Below are positions 45,568-53,884 of a DNA stretch of 64,000 nucleotides, piece by piece. Positions within the stretch are counted from its first letter, which is position 1, and each line of letters starts with the position of its first letter. Made by a program: the position numbers and the translations under genes. The stretch spans positions 1,674,001 through 1,738,000 of the forward strand of contig NZ_CP031557.1 of NCBI RefSeq assembly GCF_003403075.1. The letters are read 5' to 3'. The DNA is from Flavobacterium psychrotrophum. Lineage in GTDB: Bacteria > Bacteroidota > Bacteroidia > Flavobacteriales > Flavobacteriaceae. Below the pieces are notes generated by a model. The model was given only the letters and a program-made list of their open reading frames with translations. It made no database searches and was not told the origin of the DNA.

Positions 45568-46851
45568 ATGAATGCTCCTGTAATACAACAAAACCCTTAC
45601 CAGTCTATGCTGGACAGGTTTAATATTGCTGCAGATATATTGCAGCTTACACCATCATTACGCCAAAAATTACAGCAACCGGAAAAGCAGGTGCTTGTAA
45701 ACTTTAGCATAACACTGGATAATGGCGAAGAGAAAAACTTCGACGGTTACCGTGTTATACACTCTACGGTATTAGGTCCTTCTAAAGGCGGTATACGCTA
45801 TGATACCGGTGTACATCTTGACGAAGTTAAAGCCCTTGCCGCATGGATGACCTGGAAATCGGGTGCCACAGGTATACCTTTTGGTGGTGCTAAGGGCGGT
45901 ATAATCTGCGAACCAATAGAACTTTCTAAAACAGAACTCGAAAGGCTTACAAGGGCATATACAAAGGCTCTGGCTGATACTTTTGGCCCTGATAAAGATG
46001 TTCCGGCACCGGATATGGGCACCGGCCCTGATGAAATGGGCTGGCTGATGGACGAATTTTCTTTATTGCACGGCAAGCCCGTACACGCGGTAGTTACAGG
46101 TAAGCACCTGCACTCTGGCGGGTCGCTGGGCCGTACTGAGGCTACCGGAAAAGGTGTCAGCATCATTACACTGCTCACCCTAAAAAAACTGGGATTCTCC
46201 CCTGCCCATACTACTGTAGCCATACAGGGCTTTGGTAATGTAGGGCTGCATACGGCCTTGTTTTTATATGAAAACGGATTGAAAGTTATTGCAGTTAGCG
46301 ATATTGATGTAGCATTGCATAATGCCGATGGTTTTGATATACCGCAGCTCATTGCCTATTATAATGCAAATGGCAGGTCGTTGCTTGGATATAAAAATGC
46401 AGATGCAATACCGCATGAAAGCCTGCTGACACTTAATGCAGATGTACTAATACCGGCAGCTAAAGAAGATGTTATCACTGCGAGGAATGCGGCAGATATA
46501 AATGCAAACATTATTATTGAAGCGGCTAATGGCCCTGTAGCGTCTGATGCGGATGCTATATTGAATCAAAAAGGTATCACCGTAGTACCGGATATTGTGG
46601 CCAATGCCGGTGGGGTAACGGTATCTTACTTTGAGTGGCTGCAAAACTCGCACCTTGAATCGTGGGATATTGATACTATAAACCAAAAGCTGGAGGAAAT
46701 ACTCTCTGCCAGTTTTGAAAACCTTTATGAAACCGCCAGAAGCTTAAGCCTGCCACTACGTACTGCGGCTTATGTTATTGCAGTAAAAAAAGTAGCTGAA
46801 ACACTAAGGCTTAAACAAAACATACCGGGCGGTGCCATTACTGCCAATTGA
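45568..46851 (+). CDS. gdhA: Glutamate dehydrogenase (Glu/Leu/Phe/Val family)
   Basis: The 427-residue GdhA-like dehydrogenase interconverts glutamate and 2-oxoglutarate plus ammonia. GIPFGGAKGGI carries the catalytic Lys, PAPDMGTGPDEMGW follows, and the NAD(P) domain has IQGFGNVG with an acidic VSDID after beta-2, favouring NAD(H). It starts 35 nt after metQ without a terminator, so it may be read from the same promoter; its own terminator follows. Confidence 0.93.
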   Translation: MNAPVIQQNPYQSMLDRFNIAADILQLTPSLRQKLQQPEKQVLVNFSITLDNGEEKNFDGYRVIHSTVLGPSKGGIRYDTGVHLDEVKALAAWMTWKSGATGIPFGGAKGGIICEPIELSKTELERLTRAYTKALADTFGPDKDVPAPDMGTGPDEMGWLMDEFSLLHGKPVHAVVTGKHLHSGGSLGRTEATGKGVSIITLLTLKKLGFSPAHTTVAIQGFGNVGLHTALFLYENGLKVIAVSDIDVALHNADGFDIPQLIAYYNANGRSLLGYKNADAIPHESLLTLNADVLIPAAKEDVITARNAADINANIIIEAANGPVASDADAILNQKGITVVPDIVANAGGVTVSYFEWLQNSHLESWDIDTINQKLEEILSASFENLYETARSLSLPLRTAAYVIAVKKVAETLRLKQNIPGGAITAN

Positions 46852-46876
46852 TATCTTTGATGTCTCAAATTTAGAT

Positions 46877-46898
46877 AACCGCCTGTAACAGGGCGGTT
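46877..46898 (+). terminator. Terminator after gdhA
   Basis: AACCGCC and GGCGGTT pair (plus one G-U) around an 8-nt loop, followed by TCTTTATAT. It can end the metNIQ-gdh transcript. Confidence 0.7.
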
Positions 46899-46901
46899 TC
46901 T

Positions 46902-48044
46902 TTATATAATGAAAAGCGCTTCTGCGGCTACTTCATAAAAAATGTGCAGGCATCCATAAAGCAACTGAAGTTTGCCTTTAATTAAAAAATCGGGCAACAT
47001 GGCTTGTTTAGGTGTAGCACCATGGTATTTTTTAAACAGGCATATAAAATGCGAAACACTTTTATATCCCAGATGAGAGGAAACCTCGTTAACCGGCTGC
47101 TGTTCGGCAAGCATTTTCCTGGCTTTTTGCATCCTGATTTTAGTAACGTAGTCGTGTATGGTGCTCCCAAAATTTTCTTTAAAACCCGTTTTAAGCTTCA
47201 GTTCGTTTAAGGATATGATACGCGACAATTGTTTAATTGTGGGCGGCGTAGCATAGTGAGTAACAAGATATGCCTTGGCAGATTCCAGTTTAGTTAGCAA
47301 TTCATCAGTTATCGAAGGAATATTACTTCCTGAGGCATTTGTAATAAACAGTTGCAGGAAAAGCTCTTTCAGTTTATGCTCTATAAAATACTTTTTTACT
47401 GCTCCATCATAATTATTATCCAGTATCTCAAAAATAATATTTAGTATGGTGGCATTGGTTGGTATCAGGTTTTTACCAAAATGCACATAGCTGTTTTTCT
47501 TAACCTCATTATAAAAAGGAGAAGCATTTATCCAGCTCTCGTTTTGCATAAGCGACAGGTAAAACGGCCTTGCAATAAACATCCTGATATAACGCATGGG
47601 TTCGCCATTACCGGGCATTTTCATGCTCACATCGGTATCTCCCCTAAAAACCAGTTGTAATATTCCGGTTGGCAGGTCACGTACCCTGTTATATTTTTCC
47701 TTAAATGTAGCTACACTGCCCGTTAGCAATAATGACATCTGTACATAATCGCCGCGCTTGGTAAGCAGTTCTGTATAATCGGCATAATTGCTGAAATTAG
47801 TCTCTATAATAAAAAAGCCATCGGTATGATGAACACCTCCAGATACGTATATCTCATCTTTTTTATCAAATTTTATTTCGCTGTATTCTACACCGCTTGT
47901 GCTGTCGGCATTATCTTTTACATCTACTTCATACAGGGTTATTCCCTCTTCTTTCAGTCGTGAGCGTACATACATAATACCATTCCCGTTATTTTTAATA
48001 CTAATTCCATTATCCGGTAAAAGCTGTCCGAAATACTTTTGCAT
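46902..48044 (-). CDS. AraC-family regulator of the adjacent iron operon (PchR-like)
   Basis: The 380-residue protein has a long N-terminal sensing domain (1-270) and a C-terminal AraC double HTH (about 275-360; IKQLSRIISLNELKLKTGFKENFG and VNEVSSHLGYKSVSHFICLFKKYHGATP). This architecture matches PchR/YbtA-like regulators that respond to ferric siderophores. The start is set at MQKYFGQLL (48044). It is divergent from the TonB receptor gene, with 85 bp between them, and probably activates it. Confidence 0.85.
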   Translation of the reverse strand: MQKYFGQLLPDNGISIKNNGNGIMYVRSRLKEEGITLYEVDVKDNADSTSGVEYSEIKFDKKDEIYVSGGVHHTDGFFIIETNFSNYADYTELLTKRGDYVQMSLLLTGSVATFKEKYNRVRDLPTGILQLVFRGDTDVSMKMPGNGEPMRYIRMFIARPFYLSLMQNESWINASPFYNEVKKNSYVHFGKNLIPTNATILNIIFEILDNNYDGAVKKYFIEHKLKELFLQLFITNASGSNIPSITDELLTKLESAKAYLVTHYATPPTIKQLSRIISLNELKLKTGFKENFGSTIHDYVTKIRMQKARKMLAEQQPVNEVSSHLGYKSVSHFICLFKKYHGATPKQAMLPDFLIKGKLQLLYGCLHIFYEVAAEALFII

Positions 48045-48129
48045 AAAATTATTTATAACCAGTCTAATTAAAAAGAACAAAAGCTAAATTTTTGAATATT
48101 TTTTTAGAGAACAGGATAAGCAACCAATA

Positions 48130-50544
48130 ATGAAACAAATTTTACTACAAACTTTTATTTTTATTGTATTTACTGCAACAGCATTTTCACAGTCCGGCAG
48201 CAATATTCATGGTACGCTTACCAACAACGGTATTCCGGTACAGGGCGTTTTAGTATTTGCAGAACAAACAAAATACACTACCGAAACCGATGCAGCCGGG
48301 CACTATAGCCTCACCTTGCCCGAGGGTAAATACACCATACGTTTTTCAGGTGTGGGATATGCCGACGAAACCATAGAGGTAAGCCTTAGCGCAAACGAAA
48401 AAAAAGAAATAAGCCTACCCTTAAAGCTTAGTACACCTACAGAACTTGAAGAAGTTGCTATAAATGGAAAAAGCGCCATACAACGTATAAGAGAAACGCC
48501 TTTTAATGTAGTAGCACTTGATGCCAAATCGATGTACAACACCACCCTGGACCTTGCCCATCTGCTTGATAAGGCATCGGGTGTAAAAATAAGGGAAACA
48601 GGTGGTGTAGGCTCTGATATGTCTATATCCCTTAACGGTTTTACAGGCAGGCACATTAAGCTTTTTATGGATGGTGTGCCCATGCAGGGATTTGGTTCGG
48701 CATTTCAGCTAAATAATATACCCGTTGGTATTGCAGACCGTATTGAAGTATATAAGGGCGTAGTACCTGTAGAATTTGGTGGGGATGCTTTGGGTGGAGC
48801 CATTAATATTGTAACCAACCAGAGTGCCAATACTTATGTAGATGCCTCATATTCTTTCGGTTCGTTCAACACCCATAAAACAAACCTTAACGTAGGCTAT
48901 ACTTCTAAATCAGGCTTTACGGTACAGGTTAACGCATTCCAAAATTACTCAGACAATGATTACAGGGTATTCATTAAAGAGATAATGGATATTAACACAC
49001 AGGAATATTCCATTAAAAATAAATGGGTAAGGCGTTTTAACGATACGTATCATAATGAAACCGGGGTTGTAAAAGCCGGATTTGTAAACAAATGGTGGGC
49101 AGACCGCTTTTTAATAGGCATTACAGTAGGCCAGGAATATGCCGATATACAAACTGCTAACCTGATGAAGATAGTGTATGGCCAAAAATACCGCACGGCC
49201 AATACCTTTATGCCATCGCTTAGCTACGAAAAAAAGAACCTGTTTACTAAAGGGCTTACGTTTCGCCTTACGGCAAACTATAACCGCAACAAAAATGAAA
49301 ACTTTGATAAAGCAAGCCGCCAGTATAACTGGTACGGACAGTATCGCGAAACGGGATCTGTAGGCGAATCTGGAGTATCAGGGCTTACTAACTTCCTGAA
49401 TGATAATTACTCATCAACCGCTAACCTAAATTACCGCATTAACGATAAGCACTCCATCTCTATAAATGATGTTGTTACAGGTTATGAAAGAAAAAACGAG
49501 GTTAACGTTACATCTGCCGAGTTAGGTGTAACCTATGATAATATGCGCCGCATAAGCCAGAAGAATGTTTTAGGGGCATCATACCGCTATCGCTTTAGCG
49601 AAAAATGGAATATAGATGCTTTTGGTAAAAACTATAACCAAAAAGTTATAGGCCCTGTAAACAACGGCGACCTTGCACACACCGCTTTTACCGAAGTAAA
49701 GAAAACTTATAACACTACTGGCTATGGTGTGGCTACAACATATTTTCTTAAAGATATACAGCTTAAGGCATCAGTAGAAAAAGCCTACCGCCTGCCTACC
49801 GAAAATGAACTTTTTGGCGATGAAGTGCTGGAAACCGGCAATGCTTCTATAGAAGCTGAAAATTCTATGAACTATAACCTGGGGGCTACGCTGAATAAAA
49901 AGATTTCAGAAAACAGTTCTATATACGCCGATGTTAACCTGTTTTACCGTGACACCCAGGATTACATCCGCCGCCTTACAGAGCAGCGCCTTGGTACAGG
50001 TTATTCTACAAACCACGGTACTGTACATAATACAGGTGTTGATGCTGAATTGCGCTATTACTACAAAAATAAATTTACCATAGGTGGTAACGTTACCTGC
50101 CAGAACTTGCGCGATAAAGAACGCTTTCAGGCTTCGAGTTCCGGCAATATGATGGAAAGCCTGTCTTATAATGTAAGGATACCAAATGTTCCGTACTTCT
50201 TTGGTAATGCAGATGCTACTTATTATATGCACGACTTTTTTGGAAAAGGCAATGTGCTGAGTGCCGGCTACCACTTAAATTTTATCGATAGGATATTTCT
50301 TAACTGGCCTAACCTGGCAACAGCCAATAATAAGCTCGACCTGCCACAGCAAATTTCGCACGACCTTAATGTAACCTTCTCTTCTGCCGGAGGTAAATAT
50401 AATATCGCCCTTGAAGCCCGCAACATTACAGATGAAAAACTGTATGACAACTACGCCCTGCAAAAACCGGGCAGGAGTTTTTCGATCAAACTGCGCTACT
50501 TCTTTATGCAAAAACGAAATAATACTAATCAAATAAATAACTAA
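48130..50544 (+). CDS. TonB-dependent siderophore receptor (XusA-like)
   Basis: This 804-residue outer-membrane receptor has a signal peptide (to about residue 20), a carboxypeptidase-regulatory-like domain (about 25-105), a plug (about 118-225; KASGVKIRETGGVGSDMS, FMDGVPMQGFG) and a 22-strand barrel ending LRYFFMQKRNNTNQINN. The distal tail after the final aromatic strand is unusually polar. It is followed in 3 nt by a DUF4374 lipoprotein and later by a PepSY reductase, the order of the Bacteroides thetaiotaomicron xusABC xenosiderophore operon. Confidence 0.9.
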   Translation: MKQILLQTFIFIVFTATAFSQSGSNIHGTLTNNGIPVQGVLVFAEQTKYTTETDAAGHYSLTLPEGKYTIRFSGVGYADETIEVSLSANEKKEISLPLKLSTPTELEEVAINGKSAIQRIRETPFNVVALDAKSMYNTTLDLAHLLDKASGVKIRETGGVGSDMSISLNGFTGRHIKLFMDGVPMQGFGSAFQLNNIPVGIADRIEVYKGVVPVEFGGDALGGAINIVTNQSANTYVDASYSFGSFNTHKTNLNVGYTSKSGFTVQVNAFQNYSDNDYRVFIKEIMDINTQEYSIKNKWVRRFNDTYHNETGVVKAGFVNKWWADRFLIGITVGQEYADIQTANLMKIVYGQKYRTANTFMPSLSYEKKNLFTKGLTFRLTANYNRNKNENFDKASRQYNWYGQYRETGSVGESGVSGLTNFLNDNYSSTANLNYRINDKHSISINDVVTGYERKNEVNVTSAELGVTYDNMRRISQKNVLGASYRYRFSEKWNIDAFGKNYNQKVIGPVNNGDLAHTAFTEVKKTYNTTGYGVATTYFLKDIQLKASVEKAYRLPTENELFGDEVLETGNASIEAENSMNYNLGATLNKKISENSSIYADVNLFYRDTQDYIRRLTEQRLGTGYSTNHGTVHNTGVDAELRYYYKNKFTIGGNVTCQNLRDKERFQASSSGNMMESLSYNVRIPNVPYFFGNADATYYMHDFFGKGNVLSAGYHLNFIDRIFLNWPNLATANNKLDLPQQISHDLNVTFSSAGGKYNIALEARNITDEKLYDNYALQKPGRSFSIKLRYFFMQKRNNTNQINN

Positions 50545-50547
50545 CTG

Positions 50548-51810
50548 ATGAAAAAAGTGAAATACACAGGAGTATGGGCTTTGGCCCTGGCCCTATTAAC
50601 CCTTGCAGGCTGTAGCGATGATACTACAGGAGGTAATGCATCTCAGGGCAACTATTTTGTAGCGGCTACACAGGGAGATTTTACCTATATGCTGTCTGTA
50701 AACGACCTGGAGTCAGGTACGGCAACCATAGTAGGTAACGGCAGCGCTATTGAAGAGCCTTATGCATTTACAGCATTTGTAGCTAACGGAGAGCGTTCTG
50801 TAACTGCCATGCAATACCGCCAGGGCGACCCTTCTATAGGTATGTCATACAGCCTTAACAGCGAAGGTGTAATACAAAAAACAGGAAACGAATTTCAGCT
50901 TGAAAAAGGCTACGGTACCTGGGGTTCTTTTGGTAACTACATAGTGGCAGCACGTAGTGGGCAAACCCTTACAGATGGTACTACGGGTGCTATTGCCTAT
51001 CTTATAGACCAGACAAACGGTAATGGCGTTTCTACAAAATATCTTTCTACAACAGGCCTAAATGGTGGTATAGAGTATTATGGTGTAAAAGAAAGTGCTA
51101 CACTATCGGGCGTTGTAGACCGTGGTAACGGTACCTTCCTTACAGCAGGTATATTCTCTCATGGTGTTACAGGCTCAGGTGGCAGTACTACCGCTACCGT
51201 GGGCAACCCTGATGAGTGTTGGGTTTTTGAACTCGACCAGAATTTTAATGTTGTACGCTCTTTTAAAGACGATCGCATTAGCTACTCAGCCGGACGTTAC
51301 CGTTCTGCTTACTATTCTCAGATAGACAGCGATGATAATAACAATGTGTATGTCTTTTCAGGTGCTTATGATGCCACATCTACAAAAAATGCAGGCGTGG
51401 TAAGAATCCCTTCAGGTGCGAGCACATTTGACTCATATTACTGGGATCTTGAAACGGCCTCTGGTGGTTACCGTTTCCGTAAAGTATGGCACATTACAGA
51501 CGATTATTTCCTGCTAGAGTACTACAACGAGCAGTATGAAACGTTAAACATAAGCAGCGCCGCTACGCAGTATGCAGTAGTAAGAATGGGAACCAAAGAC
51601 TTTAAATGGGTAACTACAGGTTTCCCTGCAAAAGGCAATATTACCGGAACAGGATGGCCATTTGCTCACAACGGAAAAATGTATTTTCCTGTAACTACAG
51701 ACAGTGCACGCCCTACAGTATATGTTATAGATCCTGCTACAGCTGTAGCAAAAGCAGGCCTTGTAATAGAAGCTGAAGGAGTTTCTGCCCTGGCACGTTT
51801 AGCTTATTAA
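50548..51810 (+). CDS. DUF4374 siderophore-binding-type lipoprotein (XusB-like)
   Basis: The 420-residue lipoprotein has lipobox LAGC (Cys22) and the repeated beta-propeller-like pattern of DUF4374. The Bacteroides homologue XusB captures ferric xenosiderophores at the cell surface. It lies 3 nt after the receptor. Binding of a siderophore here is inferred from family and order. Confidence 0.87.
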   Translation: MKKVKYTGVWALALALLTLAGCSDDTTGGNASQGNYFVAATQGDFTYMLSVNDLESGTATIVGNGSAIEEPYAFTAFVANGERSVTAMQYRQGDPSIGMSYSLNSEGVIQKTGNEFQLEKGYGTWGSFGNYIVAARSGQTLTDGTTGAIAYLIDQTNGNGVSTKYLSTTGLNGGIEYYGVKESATLSGVVDRGNGTFLTAGIFSHGVTGSGGSTTATVGNPDECWVFELDQNFNVVRSFKDDRISYSAGRYRSAYYSQIDSDDNNNVYVFSGAYDATSTKNAGVVRIPSGASTFDSYYWDLETASGGYRFRKVWHITDDYFLLEYYNEQYETLNISSAATQYAVVRMGTKDFKWVTTGFPAKGNITGTGWPFAHNGKMYFPVTTDSARPTVYVIDPATAVAKAGLVIEAEGVSALARLAY

Positions 51811-51895
51811 TATTTAGTAATTTTGGGTTTTTACAATAACAGGGCAGTTCATATCTTTGACTGCCTTGTTATCCCTTTTTTAGACAACATTTAAT

Positions 51896-53389
51896 ATGAA
51901 AAAAATAGTATTCCTGTCGTTCATACTGGCAGCGTTTGGTGCAAATGCACAACAAAAAAACACATTGCTTGATCAGGCTTTCTGGAAAGCAAACCCCGAT
52001 GTAGCAGCTGTAAAAGCAGAAATTGCTAAAGGTAACAGTGCCACCGAGATGAACCCGATGGCTTTTGATGCCACTACTATGGCAATAAATAACGGTGCAT
52101 CGTTAGAAACCATAAAATTACTTGTAGAGCAACCCGGCAACGGTATAAGCAAGCCTACGCACGACGGACGTATTTACCTGCACTGGGCGGCTAATAAAGG
52201 TAATGCAGATGTGGTAGACTACCTTATTAAAAAAGGGTCTGATATTAATCTTGACGATAGCCATGCTACTACCCCACTTGCTTTTGCTACCGGAAACGGA
52301 CAAACAAACACAGCAGTTTACGACCTTTTTTTTAAAGCGGGACTTGACCCAAAAAAAAAGTATAAAGATGGTGCAAACCTGTTGCTAATGGCTATGCCTA
52401 ATGATAAAGACCTGACGCTGGCAACTTATTTTGCTACAAAAGGCTTATCTCTTAAAGATACAGATACCAATGGTAATACAGCATTTAACTATGCTGCAAA
52501 AACAGGTAATGTAGAGCTGCTTAAAACCTTGCTTAAAAAGGGTGTTAAGTTTAACGACAATGCACTTATTTTTGCTGCTCAGGGTACTCGTCGCACGGCT
52601 AACACCATAGAAGTTTACAAATATCTGGTAGAGGACTTAAAAATAAAACCTACCGTTGTAAGTACTGATGGCGAAAATGTACTGCACTTTATCGTGCGCA
52701 AACAAAACCAGGCAGACATCATTAAATATTTCCTGGATAAGGGTGTAGATGCAAACAAGGCAGACTATGAGGGCAATACTGTTTTAATCAATGCCGCATC
52801 CGGTAAAGATGTAGCCGTTACAGCGCTTTTATTGCCTAAAGTTAAAAATATAAATGCAGTGAATGCAAAAGGAGAATCGGCACTTATACAGGCTGTAAAA
52901 AGCGGATCTCCTGAGATGGTGGGATTTCTTTTAGATAAGGGTGCAGACCTGAACGTGGCAGATAAAGATGGTAACAACCTTGCTTATTATTTAGTACAGT
53001 CGTACAGGCCGCAACAACCGGGCCGTGGCGGCGAGGCTAAAGACGATTTTGGAGACAAGCTTAAAGTATTACAAGCAAAAGGCTTTAACTTTGCCGGCAC
53101 CCAAAAAGACGGAAGCACGCTATTTCACGTTGCCGTGATTAAGAACGACATTACGCTTTTAAAGAATCTTTCAGCTTTAAATATCGATGTTAATACTAAA
53201 AACAAAGAAGGATTAACAGCACTGCACAAAGCGGCAATGGTATCTAAGGACGATACTATTTTAAAGTATCTTCTTTCTGTAGGGGCTAAAAAAGATATTA
53301 AGACTGAGTTTGACGAAACACCGTACAACCTGGCTAAGGAAAACGAGTTCCTGACTAAAAACAATGTATCTGTAGATTTTCTTAAATAA
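51896..53389 (+). CDS. Secreted ankyrin-repeat protein
   Basis: The 497-residue protein has a signal peptide (to about residue 19, FGANAQ) and some ten ankyrin repeats covering the rest (for example GRIYLHWAANKGNADVVDYL, GESALIQAVKSGSPEMVGFL). A Gly/Arg/Gln-rich loop (RPQQPGRGGEAK) interrupts one repeat near residue 380. It would be a periplasmic scaffold. Its stop is 2 nt before the DUF2271 gene, placing it firmly in the iron operon. No ligand is known. Confidence 0.88.
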   Translation: MKKIVFLSFILAAFGANAQQKNTLLDQAFWKANPDVAAVKAEIAKGNSATEMNPMAFDATTMAINNGASLETIKLLVEQPGNGISKPTHDGRIYLHWAANKGNADVVDYLIKKGSDINLDDSHATTPLAFATGNGQTNTAVYDLFFKAGLDPKKKYKDGANLLLMAMPNDKDLTLATYFATKGLSLKDTDTNGNTAFNYAAKTGNVELLKTLLKKGVKFNDNALIFAAQGTRRTANTIEVYKYLVEDLKIKPTVVSTDGENVLHFIVRKQNQADIIKYFLDKGVDANKADYEGNTVLINAASGKDVAVTALLLPKVKNINAVNAKGESALIQAVKSGSPEMVGFLLDKGADLNVADKDGNNLAYYLVQSYRPQQPGRGGEAKDDFGDKLKVLQAKGFNFAGTQKDGSTLFHVAVIKNDITLLKNLSALNIDVNTKNKEGLTALHKAAMVSKDDTILKYLLSVGAKKDIKTEFDETPYNLAKENEFLTKNNVSVDFLK

Positions 53390-53391
53390 TC

Positions 53392-53877
53392 ATGAAACAC
53401 ATCCTTAAAATTTCGCTTGCGGCACTATTTATCTGCCTTTTTTCAGTGCAGGCTACCGCACAAAATACAAAGTATAAATGCCTTCTGCAAATGTCTAATT
53501 ACATGGGCGATGGCGCTTATGTGGTGGTATCGCTTATTAACCCTAAAGGTGAATATGAAAAAACACTTTATGTAATGGGCGATGATAAAAAATGGTACAA
53601 CAGCCTTAAAGAGTGGTATAAGTTTTACGCTAAAAAGCCACAAAACCTTAGTGCCATTACAGGTGCATCGGTAACAGGCGGCGACCGTAGCGTAACCACT
53701 TTCGAAATTGAGGATGCCAAGCTAAACAAAGGCTATAAACTACGTTTTGAATCGGCGGTTGAAGACCAGAAATACAATGTAACCGACCTTGAAATACCAT
53801 TGACTACCGAAGGCCTTACTGAAAAATCAGAAGGTACAGGGTATATAAGGTATGTAAAATTCAGTAAGGTACAATAG
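53392..53877 (+). CDS. DUF2271 secreted protein with a flavinylation-like motif
   Basis: This 161-residue protein has a signal peptide (to about residue 24, ATAQ) and a DUF2271 domain. Residues 87-95 read SAITGASVT, very close to the ApbE flavin-transfer consensus D-x-x-[ST]-G-A-[ST]-x-T, but with Ser in place of the leading Asp. DUF2271 genes are often neighbours of PepSY reductases, as here (7 nt upstream). It may carry FMN, or take part in periplasmic electron transfer to ferric siderophores. No apbE is seen in the window. Confidence 0.82.
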   Translation: MKHILKISLAALFICLFSVQATAQNTKYKCLLQMSNYMGDGAYVVVSLINPKGEYEKTLYVMGDDKKWYNSLKEWYKFYAKKPQNLSAITGASVTGGDRSVTTFEIEDAKLNKGYKLRFESAVEDQKYNVTDLEIPLTTEGLTEKSEGTGYIRYVKFSKVQ

Positions 53878-53884
53878 TTATATA

